Shown here one piece after another: positions 1 to 5,813 of a DNA stretch of 5,813 nt. The position numbers and the translations under genes were made by a program. Under the pieces are notes generated by a model. That model made no database searches and was not told where the DNA came from. It saw only the letters and a list, made by a program, of their open reading frames with translations. Source of the DNA: Candidatus Krumholzibacteriota bacterium (GTDB taxonomy: Bacteria > Krumholzibacteriota > Krumholzibacteriia > Krumholzibacteriales > Krumholzibacteriaceae). Within the stretch, counting starts at the first letter, position 1. Every line of letters starts with the position of its first letter. The stretch spans positions 1 to 5,813 of the forward strand of contig JAUWMD010000172.1 of the NCBI GenBank assembly GCA_030613345.1, in the 5' to 3' direction.

Positions 1-1013
1 AAACTGATGCCGTCGTTAAGCCATCTGAAATCGACGTCCCTGCCGCTGCCGCCTATGTTCCTGAGCGTGATATCGATCGATCCGTTGGTGATGTAACCGT
101 CCTCTTCCTTCTTCGCAAAGCCGAAGATCCCCTGTATCGAATTACCCCGTCTGGTCTCCTCGACCGGGATCCTCACATCGACCCTGCCGGGGCCGAGCCT
201 GCGGACCTCAGCCTGCCCCCCACCGGCGAAGAGGCCCGCGCCCAAGAGATAGCGCCGTGCGCGCGGCAGCTTCTCCTCGTCGAAACGCTCCCCCGTCACG
301 AGCCGCGACGTCCTCAGTGCGAGCGACGTGTCGGTCTTCGTGAGGCCGTCGAAGACGACCTTCTCGACGATCGACTCCTCTCCCCCGTATACGGCGAAGG
401 TCAGATCGACCGTGTTCGTCTCCGCGTCGTATCTGAACCCGGTCATCCAGACCTGCGCGTAGGGGTATCCCGAATGGTTGAGCTCATCGAGAAGAGAGCT
501 CATCGAACTCTCGAGCGCCACAGGGTCGAACCATGCTCCGGCAGAGACACCGAGCCTGCCGGCGATCTCCTCCCCGGGAATCACCTTGGATCCGCTGATC
601 GTCACCTCGCCCGTTTTCGCCCGGTTCCCCTCGGAGATCAGCATCGTGATCTCCACCATCCCTCCCCTCATCGTCGTGTCGACGGCGGCACGAGCGCCGA
701 GAAGGCCGGCGGTGAAACAGAGGGAATCTATCCGCCCAAGTTCCAGATCAACGAGTGAATCGCTCAGCTGCTCGCCCGCACGGAGGCGACTTCCACGCTC
801 GACGATACCGGCGTCGAGAATGTCCAGCCCCTCCCATCGCACCTTCGATATCAACGGACGGCCCGCCGAGAGGGTATCACCGACCTCCTGGGCGGGAGCG
901 GGGCTGCCCGCCGCGGATACACCTCCCCACGGGGCGGAGAGGCCCGCCGTGGCGATGATCACAGCCGCCAGGGCCGTTCTAGAAGTAAGCGCGGCTCTCC
1001 AGCTTGAAAGCAT
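1..1013 (-). CDS. Omp85-superfamily outer-membrane protein (TamA/BamA-like), 5' part, runs off the left edge
   Basis: Translation of the minus strand from ATG at 1013 stays open for 337 codons to the window edge, so only the N-terminal part is present. A signal peptide is seen at about residues 1-35 (Arg-containing N-terminus, then LAAVIIATAGL, with a cleavage site near VSAAG). Three POTRA-like modules follow, at roughly 54-128, 133-210 and 214-286. Each has the pattern of an opening strand (KVRWEGLDIL, EVTISGSKVI, KVVFDGLTKT), two helices and closing strands. From residue 289 the chain looks like the start of the 16-stranded barrel: IQGIFGFAKKEEDGY, then NIGGSGRDVDFRW, the Omp85 G-x-GR strand pattern. 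Known family role: inserting or exporting outer-membrane proteins. Three POTRAs match TamA-type members better than canonical five-POTRA BamA. The start overlaps the upstream barrel gene by 35 bases and has a good ribosome binding site. The L6 loop (VRGF/Y region) lies outside the window, so the subtype cannot be settled. Confidence 0.85.
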   Translation of the reverse strand, partial: MLSSWRAALTSRTALAAVIIATAGLSAPWGGVSAAGSPAPAQEVGDTLSAGRPLISKVRWEGLDILDAGIVERGSRLRAGEQLSDSLVDLELGRIDSLCFTAGLLGARAAVDTTMRGGMVEITMLISEGNRAKTGEVTISGSKVIPGEEIAGRLGVSAGAWFDPVALESSMSSLLDELNHSGYPYAQVWMTGFRYDAETNTVDLTFAVYGGEESIVEKVVFDGLTKTDTSLALRTSRLVTGERFDEEKLPRARRYLLGAGLFAGGGQAEVRRLGPGRVDVRIPVEETRRGNSIQGIFGFAKKEEDGYITNGSIDITLRNIGGSGRDVDFRWLNDGIS

Positions 1014-4000
1014 GGACTGTCCTTACCTCTCCGGTGAAATCCTTCTCCCTGTGCCCGTTGTAATTTATTCCGAAGCTGATGAACTTGGTGAACCTGTACT
1101 GCCCCACTACGTTCCAGTCCTCCCTCAGCCCCTGTTCGAGGAAAAAGAGGGGCTTTCCCTCGCTCGATTTCTCGTCGGTCCAGGTGAATTTAAGCAAGGC
1201 GTTGAGATGGATCTTCGTCCCTATCGAAGCGTCGAGCGACGGCGTCCCGAATATCGAGACCTGCTCCGCCAGCGATACGGCGTCCTTCCTGCTCTCGCCC
1301 CCCCCCTCGATAGCGAGCTTGACCGACGGCCTCAGCCTCCACGCGAGTTTCGTCGAGCCCTGCAGACTCTCGACCCTGTACATCTGGCCCGCAGTACCCG
1401 ACACCATCCGCGAGCTCAGCGAGGTCTGCCCCCGGAATGTCAGCGTCAGCGATCTGGCGGGAACGAGCTCGAACCTCCCCTGGATCTCCCTCATATATCT
1501 CTCGACCGAGACGTCCTCGCTGCGATTGTCCTCCTCGTCCTCCCTGAAGAAGATCAGCCTGAGGTTATACCCTTTCACGTCCCCGAGGAACCCCCACTCG
1601 GTTCTGAAGCTGTTCTTCCCGTAGAGCGTCCATTCGTCCCTCTGCAGGAGGGACGGATCGAGCAGATAGAGCCTCGCCAGCTCATCGGTTCTCGACCTCT
1701 CTACGACCGAGAAGAAGTTGTCGACCGATACGTTCCTCCTGATCCACCGCCACATGCCGGTGTCGAACGACGGTGTGAGCGACAGGCCGCGGATGCCGCT
1801 GCCGATGCTGAGCCTCCATGAGAGCTCGACCGTGCGGACTGGAACCGCTTCCTCGGAGGGAAGAAAGATGACCATGTAATCCCCCCTGTTCTGCCCGACC
1901 TCGTTTCCCTCCTCGTCGTAGTCACCCTGATTCTCGCCGACGTATACGACCGCCTTCTCGAGCTTCCTGTCGACTCCCGAGCTTATGCGATAGCTCAGGT
2001 CGTTCGTGACGGCGCGGGCCCACCAGGCATCCCTGTACCTCAGCCTCCCCAGGTCGTGTCTTCCCGACGCCCCGGTTTCCACATACCTCGTGCTCCTCCT
2101 GCTCGCGATCACCTCTACTATCGCCTCGCCCGAGCTGTATCCTCCATCGAGCCTGATCTCGTCGTTCTCTCTCGCCCTTAACCATCCCCCTTCCCCGGCA
2201 TCCATCCTGTCGGTGTTCCTCATCGTGTACGACAGCGTCCCCCTGAAGCTTCCCGCTTTCCTCTTCGATATCGAGAAGATGTTCTGGTAGTAGAACCTGC
2301 CCGTATCGGGGGCGGCCGCATTAAACGACCTGTACCTCTCGGTGTCGAAGACGACCCGCGGCAGAAACTCCCATAAGCCGAACGCACCCTCGGCGTGCAG
2401 GTAGCGCCTGTCGCGTCCGAGGTCGTTCTTCGAATCGTACCCGGCCGCCTCGAACCCGCGGTCGGCCTTGTCCCCGAGCGCAAGGGACGCCTCGGTCTTC
2501 CGCGCCCCCGGACCACCCGTCCTCTGCAGCCTGTTGTAGCTTCCGCCAAGCTTCCAGAGCTTCTCCCCCTCCCAGGTCAGGGTGAGGCCCGAGATCTTCT
2601 CCGTCCCTTCGAGCGGCACGTCGGTGAGATTCCAGTTCCTGTAGAAATAGGCATCCCTCGCCCTGTCGGGCGCCCGGAACCTCTCTTCGAGGGATGAATA
2701 CCCGGCGAGCAGCGACAGCCTGCTTGCGCCTACCGCCTGATTCTTCATCCCTCCGCTGAACCTCAGCGCTCCGCCCGGATTGTCTGAATCGTCCATACTC
2801 GAGAGGACGTTGGCGTCAAAGAGTGACAGGTTTCCCTCGGCCGAGAGGAAGAGGCTCCCCTTCGCCGCGTCGAATCCGAGGGAAAAGACCTCCTTGCGCT
2901 CCGGCAGCAGAAGCGGCTTTCCGACGAGGAAGTTTCCCTCACCTGCCCCGGCGTACCTGTACTTGACCTGTCCGCGCCTCGTGAATCCTTCGGTAACGTA
3001 ATCGCCATTCCGCTCTCCGGCATCGAAAAAGTCGACAAGGAAATCGCCTCCCTCCTCGACGAACTCGAAATGCTCGGGGACCGTGTCGGCGGGAACGAGG
3101 ATGTAGGCGTCGAGTGCATCCTCGACAGGCGTGATGCCGGGGGATACCGCCTTCGAAGGATCGTCACCGGCTCCGGCGAGGATGTCCCTATCCTCGTCCG
3201 TCATCACACCGCGCACCGCGTTGTCAGGATCGTCCGATTCCCTGAAGTAGAATCCCTTCAGCGTCGCCGCGCCTCCGGCTACCGGCATCGTCCAGCCGCC
3301 TGTCAGCGTTGTCCTGCCATACCCGTCCTCGCCGCTCTGGTAATCTATGACGATCTCCGAGTCGGATGTTATCGTCACCCGCTCCGTGAAGGTGATCGTC
3401 CCCCTGCCGTAGTCTATGACGTAGTGGTTCTCCGCACCGCGCCGCATCCGGCGGCCGTCGAGGTAGACGACCTCTGTGCCCGGCAGAATGATGACCCCGT
3501 TGAAGCGCCTCGCGTCGAGGAGCTCGTACGGCCCCTGGACCCCCTCGATCCCGAAGAACTTCGCCGTCTGAAACCTGCCCTTCGTGATACCGCCTCCGGC
3601 GAAGAGCTCCTGGTTCCACGCGTTCACCTTCACCGAGGCGCCCCTCAGCTCCCGCTCGAAGCTCGAGAAGCTCGACCAGTTCTGCCCGCTGGCGAAATCT
3701 CCGAAGTTCGTCTCGGTATGCCTGCTCCTGACCTGCACGGCAACCTTTTCGAGATGTTTCAACTCCTCCGTGTTCCCCTGCGGCTGAACGGGAAGGTTGT
3801 CATCGGTAAGGTATGCCCGCACCTCGAGGTCCTTCGCCAGCTTCCCCATCATCGTCACCTTGAGGCTCTGGTCGATCCCGAGGTCCTTACCCGAACCGAC
3901 CGAGAACCCCACGGTCTTGTTGCCAGAGAGTCTCAGCCTGTACGGGTTGGCCGCCTTATCCTTCCCCGGCTCCGTCGGGGAAAGAGCAGGCATGGTAACC

Positions 4001-4389
4001 TGATGCCGGGGCGCCTCACCGGGAAATCTCGAAGCGAATACGGGGGCAAAGGCGAACGGATACCTCTTCCACCAGACTTCCAGCAGTTCGCCGCCGGCTG
4101 GAGACTCGACTAGTATCAGCGTTCCTTTCAGGATGTTGATCCTGTAATCCGTTTCCCTCTGAAGGGGCAGGCCGTCGAGAACGACCGAGTCACTCCCGGC
4201 GATGATGAAAGATACATCGAGATCGATGCGGGTCTCGCCCTGCGAGAGCGCGATCCTCCTCGACTCGAAGTAATGATCCCGCACGGGCGCCATAACGCGA
4301 AGGTTCCCCCCCTCCGCTGCCACGAGCGGTCCGGAGGCCAGGATTGTCAGAAAAACGGCTGACTGGAGTCGAAAGGAGATCATGGTCAT
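979..4389 (-). CDS. Large secreted outer-membrane beta-barrel candidate, SprA-reminiscent, 1136 aa
   Basis: The protein begins with a Sec signal peptide (about residues 1-25, FLTILASGPLVAA|E). An N-terminal beta domain (about 28-120) follows, then a Pro-rich linker near 120-148. Beyond that is a very long run of alternating polar/hydrophobic strands and Gly/Asp/Asn turns up to the C-terminus. The final residue is Phe (ESRAYF), as in Bam-recognised beta-signals. No cysteine occurs. Recognisable elements are LTDDNLPVQPQGNTEEL (194-210), EGVQGPYEL (282-290), and two copies of a V-x-LDG-x2-[LM]-x-R...Y-x-I element (about 61-108 and 299-351). Four G-x3-G-[DN]-[YF] motifs (458-487, 818-838) and two DD-x-DN turns (386-390, 533-537) are also present. 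In my recollection these are typical of large uncharacterised FCB-group proteins, and the LDG element recalls SprA, although SprA is more than twice as long. No TonB box or plug is evident. The start ATG overlaps the propeller stop (ATGA); a second in-frame ATG lies at 4383. No strong SD precedes either, so translation is probably coupled. Function unknown. Confidence 0.85.
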   Translation of the reverse strand: MTMISFRLQSAVFLTILASGPLVAAEGGNLRVMAPVRDHYFESRRIALSQGETRIDLDVSFIIAGSDSVVLDGLPLQRETDYRINILKGTLILVESPAGGELLEVWWKRYPFAFAPVFASRFPGEAPRHQVTMPALSPTEPGKDKAANPYRLRLSGNKTVGFSVGSGKDLGIDQSLKVTMMGKLAKDLEVRAYLTDDNLPVQPQGNTEELKHLEKVAVQVRSRHTETNFGDFASGQNWSSFSSFERELRGASVKVNAWNQELFAGGGITKGRFQTAKFFGIEGVQGPYELLDARRFNGVIILPGTEVVYLDGRRMRRGAENHYVIDYGRGTITFTERVTITSDSEIVIDYQSGEDGYGRTTLTGGWTMPVAGGAATLKGFYFRESDDPDNAVRGVMTDEDRDILAGAGDDPSKAVSPGITPVEDALDAYILVPADTVPEHFEFVEEGGDFLVDFFDAGERNGDYVTEGFTRRGQVKYRYAGAGEGNFLVGKPLLLPERKEVFSLGFDAAKGSLFLSAEGNLSLFDANVLSSMDDSDNPGGALRFSGGMKNQAVGASRLSLLAGYSSLEERFRAPDRARDAYFYRNWNLTDVPLEGTEKISGLTLTWEGEKLWKLGGSYNRLQRTGGPGARKTEASLALGDKADRGFEAAGYDSKNDLGRDRRYLHAEGAFGLWEFLPRVVFDTERYRSFNAAAPDTGRFYYQNIFSISKRKAGSFRGTLSYTMRNTDRMDAGEGGWLRARENDEIRLDGGYSSGEAIVEVIASRRSTRYVETGASGRHDLGRLRYRDAWWARAVTNDLSYRISSGVDRKLEKAVVYVGENQGDYDEEGNEVGQNRGDYMVIFLPSEEAVPVRTVELSWRLSIGSGIRGLSLTPSFDTGMWRWIRRNVSVDNFFSVVERSRTDELARLYLLDPSLLQRDEWTLYGKNSFRTEWGFLGDVKGYNLRLIFFREDEEDNRSEDVSVERYMREIQGRFELVPARSLTLTFRGQTSLSSRMVSGTAGQMYRVESLQGSTKLAWRLRPSVKLAIEGGGESRKDAVSLAEQVSIFGTPSLDASIGTKIHLNALLKFTWTDEKSSEGKPLFFLEQGLREDWNVVGQYRFTKFISFGINYNGHREKDFTGEVRTVHAFKLESRAYF
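1020..1029 (-). promoter_or_regulatory. Shine-Dalgarno of the Omp85 gene, inside the barrel gene
   Basis: On the minus strand the bases before ATG 1013 read GAGGTAAGGACAGTCC. This holds both GAGG and AAGGA, the latter ending 6 bases before the start codon. It is the clearest ribosome binding site in the window and lies within the last codons of the 1136-residue barrel gene. It supports ATG 1013 as the true start and suggests that Omp85 can be initiated independently as well as by coupling. Confidence 0.7.
3337..3495 (-). repeat. Internal protein repeat, copy 2 (LDG element) of the large barrel
   Basis: Residues about 299-351 of the 1136-aa protein. Key positions are I300-I301, G304, V307-V308, L310-D311-G312, M315, R317, Y323, I325, D326, G330-T331, ending in the strand EIVIDY. 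It follows directly on the EGVQGPYEL segment. The element resembles the V-x-x-G-x-x-L-x-x-x-x-DY-x-[IV]-DY pattern I recall from SprA-type proteins; that comparison is from memory. Confidence 0.6.
4066..4212 (-). repeat. Internal protein repeat, copy 1 (LDG element) of the large barrel
   Basis: Residues about 60-108 of the 1136-aa protein. Key positions are I62-I63, G65, V69, L71-D72-G73, L76, R78, Y82, I84, N85, G89-T90. They match copy 2 at the same spacing except for a two-residue gap before the Tyr. The relation is visible only at the protein level. Copy 1 lies in the N-terminal domain ahead of the putative barrel. Confidence 0.6.
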
Positions 4390-5306
4390 TTACCGGGGTA
4401 GTCCAGGCGGTACACAAGGATCGATCTCGTCTTCAGGTCGGCGACGTACAGGCGGAAGTCCCACGAGGCCGCCACGGCGGATGGTCTGATATCTTCTCCC
4501 CCGCCTATTGTCAGCACATGATCGAGAGACTGCGTAAAAGCATAGACGAGGCGAGCTCCCGGAGCGGCGACGAATAGATAGCCGGCGAGCCCGCCGCATA
4601 CGTATCGCGGTGACTTCATCTCCCCGCCGCCGGAGAGGGCGGCATAACCTTCGAAGCCTCCCGCGCCGCTGAGGATCTGTACGCGCGAGTTCCCGAACTC
4701 GGCCACCGCGATCCTCTCGTCGCCGAAAAGGGCCGCCTTCACCGGCTTCTCGAAGCTTCCGTCGGCCCAGCCGTACTCACCCGTCCTTATCTCCACGTCG
4801 AGAAGGGGCGACCATACCGTTATCTCGTGATTCTCGAGGTCGGTCGTCAGCAGCCTTCCGCCGGTGCTGCTCGTGAGGGAAGCGGGCTTCATACGCTCGA
4901 AGAACGAGAAGTCGAGGAGTACATCGAGCCACGCCCCCTTATATTCGTACCTCAGCATCCTGTTTCCGGCATAATCGAGGACGTATACGAACGTGCCGTA
5001 CGCGGCCACATCTATCGGATAGAACCCCGCGTCGAGATGGGGCACCTCGAACTCGAGAGATGCGCCGTCCTGCGAATACCTGTATACCTTTCCCGCCATC
5101 GCGTCGGCGACGAGGACGAATCCCCTGTCGTCGACGGCGAGCCCGAGGGGTTCCCTCAGCTCGCCGGCACCGAGGACGATGTCGAGCCGTTCGGCCCGGA
5201 GAACATCTTCGGTAATGGTCGGGATCGAATCCTCCTGCGCATGCAGAACGAGCGGGAAGACGGCGATGCACTGCAGCATACATATGAGAATAGATGGAAT
5301 TTTCAT
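4386..5306 (-). CDS. Secreted six-bladed beta-propeller (NHL-repeat-like) protein, 306 aa
   Basis: The chosen start is ATG 5306, which places a clean Sec signal peptide at the N-terminus (MKIPSILICMLQCIAVFPLV, with cleavage likely after LHA at residue 23). No lipobox is seen. Six propeller blades can be laid out in the mature part at about 50-90, 95-133, 138-185, 188-230, 232-268 and 272-303. The clearest are blade 1 (REPLGLAVDDRGFVLVADAM, then KVYRYSQDG) and blade 6 (IRPSAVAASWDFRLYVAD, then ILVYRLD). These show the NHL pattern P-x-G-[IVL]-A-V-D-x2-G-x-[IVL]-x-V-A-D. Such propellers usually form protein-binding or ligand-binding scaffolds; no catalytic residues are evident. The stop overlaps the start of the large barrel gene by 4 bases, which suggests coupled expression and perhaps a physical partnership at the periplasmic face or cell surface. 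A longer reading from TTG 5360 adds 18 polar residues before the signal peptide and overlaps the preceding gene, so it is disfavoured. The SD before ATG 5306 is weak (GGA about 6 bases upstream). Confidence 0.8.
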   Translation of the reverse strand: MKIPSILICMLQCIAVFPLVLHAQEDSIPTITEDVLRAERLDIVLGAGELREPLGLAVDDRGFVLVADAMAGKVYRYSQDGASLEFEVPHLDAGFYPIDVAAYGTFVYVLDYAGNRMLRYEYKGAWLDVLLDFSFFERMKPASLTSSTGGRLLTTDLENHEITVWSPLLDVEIRTGEYGWADGSFEKPVKAALFGDERIAVAEFGNSRVQILSGAGGFEGYAALSGGGEMKSPRYVCGGLAGYLFVAAPGARLVYAFTQSLDHVLTIGGGEDIRPSAVAASWDFRLYVADLKTRSILVYRLDYPGK

Positions 5307-5337
5307 CCGACGTCCGTTTCCCCGCGCCGATGAATCG

Positions 5338-5813
5338 TCAGAACGGCCTGTTGATCGCAAGGTAGAATCCGCCGGGTCTCGGCCCTACCTCGAATCTTAC
5401 GGGAATGTTCGACGAGGTGTCGACGTCATTCGTCGACCTCCTGGCGATGTACACCGCATCGACGGAGCTTACGACCCTGAGCGTAAAGAGATAAAATGCC
5501 GCGTAAAGGGCGAGGCGCCCGGCATCCTCGCTATCGCCCCTGAGAATGTTGAAGTTGTGCTGGGCGTCGGTCGACGACCACCGCCACGCCATCTCCGACG
5601 ATACGTAGTTCTCGAGGTAGTAGGCGTCCATCGCGGTCTGGTCGGGATAGTACATGTCGCGGGCCTCGCGCCTGACGTACTCGTTGTATCCGCCGGGGCC
5701 ATCGCTGCTTCTCCACCTGCCCACATTCTCGTAATATACCTTGTCGTGTCCCGTTCCGCTGACTCCGGCGAAGGCCGCTGCATACTCCTCGTACGCGCTC
5801 TCTTTGGAGCTCG
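5338..5813 (-). CDS. Uncharacterised Tyr/Trp-rich envelope-associated protein, C-terminal 157 residues
   Basis: The minus-strand frame ending in TGA at 5340-5338 is open to the right edge, so the gene is truncated by the window and its start is not visible. The GTG at 5724 is internal, not a credible start: the frame continues upstream with coding-like sequence (AYEEYAAAFAG, then HDKVYYEN). The visible part has many aromatic residues (YENVGRW, YNEYVRREARDMYY, MAWRWSS). Next come a helix-like stretch and a hydrophobic segment at about 99-122 (LALYAAFYLFTLRVVSSVDA). Two short amphipathic strands follow, ending in YLAINRPF. The order W-x-W-S ... LRGDSEDA ... hydrophobic ... [NR]-x-[VI]-S-x-[VI]-DA recalls C-terminal regions of DUF5683-like membrane proteins of FCB bacteria. 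That is a weak recollection, not a family assignment. It precedes the propeller gene by 31 bases and is probably the first visible gene of the same operon. Function unknown. Confidence 0.7.
   Translation of the reverse strand, partial: SSKESAYEEYAAAFAGVSGTGHDKVYYENVGRWRSSDGPGGYNEYVRREARDMYYPDQTAMDAYYLENYVSSEMAWRWSSTDAQHNFNILRGDSEDAGRLALYAAFYLFTLRVVSSVDAVYIARRSTNDVDTSSNIPVRFEVGPRPGGFYLAINRPF

Noticed and set aside
478..1821. Long plus-strand open frame of 447 codons
   Set aside because: It lies antisense to the Omp85 gene and the barrel gene. Its translation is low-complexity and rich in Pro, Arg and Ser/Leu, with no domain pattern, as expected of a shadow frame in GC-rich DNA. The minus-strand readings have signal peptides, POTRA patterns and overlapping operon starts.
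3070..4113. Plus-strand open frame of 347 codons
   Set aside because: It is antisense to the barrel gene in a region where the minus-strand protein has recognisable motifs (DDNLP, EGVQGPY, LDG). The plus-strand product is Arg/Pro/His-rich with no recognisable features.
979..4389. Calling the large barrel a TonB-dependent receptor
   Set aside because: No TonB box, plug-domain motif or carboxypeptidase-like N-terminal domain can be seen, and the motif content differs from that family.
979..4389. Naming the large barrel sprA
   Set aside because: The resemblance is limited to a short repeated element recalled from memory, and the length is about half that of SprA. No other type IX component is in the window.
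5307..5337. Promoter or terminator in the only gap between genes
   Set aside because: The gap is 31 bases, has no hairpin followed by a T-run and no convincing -35/-10 pair. It is best read as a leader holding a weak ribosome binding site.
4386..5360. Longer propeller protein starting at TTG 5360
   Set aside because: It would put 18 polar, Arg/Ser-rich residues in front of a textbook signal peptide and overlap the preceding gene by 23 bases. ATG 5306 gives a normal secreted protein.
5338..5724. Gene start at GTG 5724 for the right-edge protein
   Set aside because: The same frame stays open upstream to the window edge with similar Tyr/Glu-rich coding character, so the codon is most likely an internal Val.

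Overview
The window is a compact, GC-rich stretch of a Gram-negative (diderm) chromosome in which essentially every base codes on the minus strand. Reading runs from the right edge to the left edge. Four genes are visible: the 3' part of an unrecognised Tyr-rich protein (right edge to 5338), a secreted six-bladed beta-propeller of NHL type (5306-4386), a very large secreted outer-membrane beta-barrel candidate of 1136 residues (4389-979), and the first 337 residues of an Omp85-superfamily protein with three POTRA domains (1013 to the left edge). The last gene is cut by the window and is easy to miss because it has no stop codon here.

The genes are packed like one operon. There is a 31-base gap between the first and second genes, a 4-base ATGA overlap between propeller and barrel, and a 35-base overlap between barrel and Omp85. 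No terminator, promoter, RNA gene, mobile element or CRISPR array is visible, and no stretch over 31 bases lacks a gene. The promoter must lie beyond the right edge.

The three downstream products have N-terminal signal peptides, and two look like outer-membrane proteins. A reasonable inference is an envelope module: a periplasmic or surface propeller, a large barrel with a C-terminal Phe typical of Bam clients, and an Omp85 insertase or translocase that may serve that barrel. The barrel resembles, in motif style only, large proteins of the FCB superphylum (Bacteroidota, Gemmatimonadota, Zixibacteria, Eisenbacteria, Krumholzibacteria and similar lineages). It carries a repeated V-x-LDG-x2-[LM]-x-R...Y-x-I element reminiscent of SprA, the type IX secretion translocon, but is about half the length of SprA. 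The likely host is therefore an uncultivated FCB-type bacterium. This rests on recollection of family style and not on a database search.
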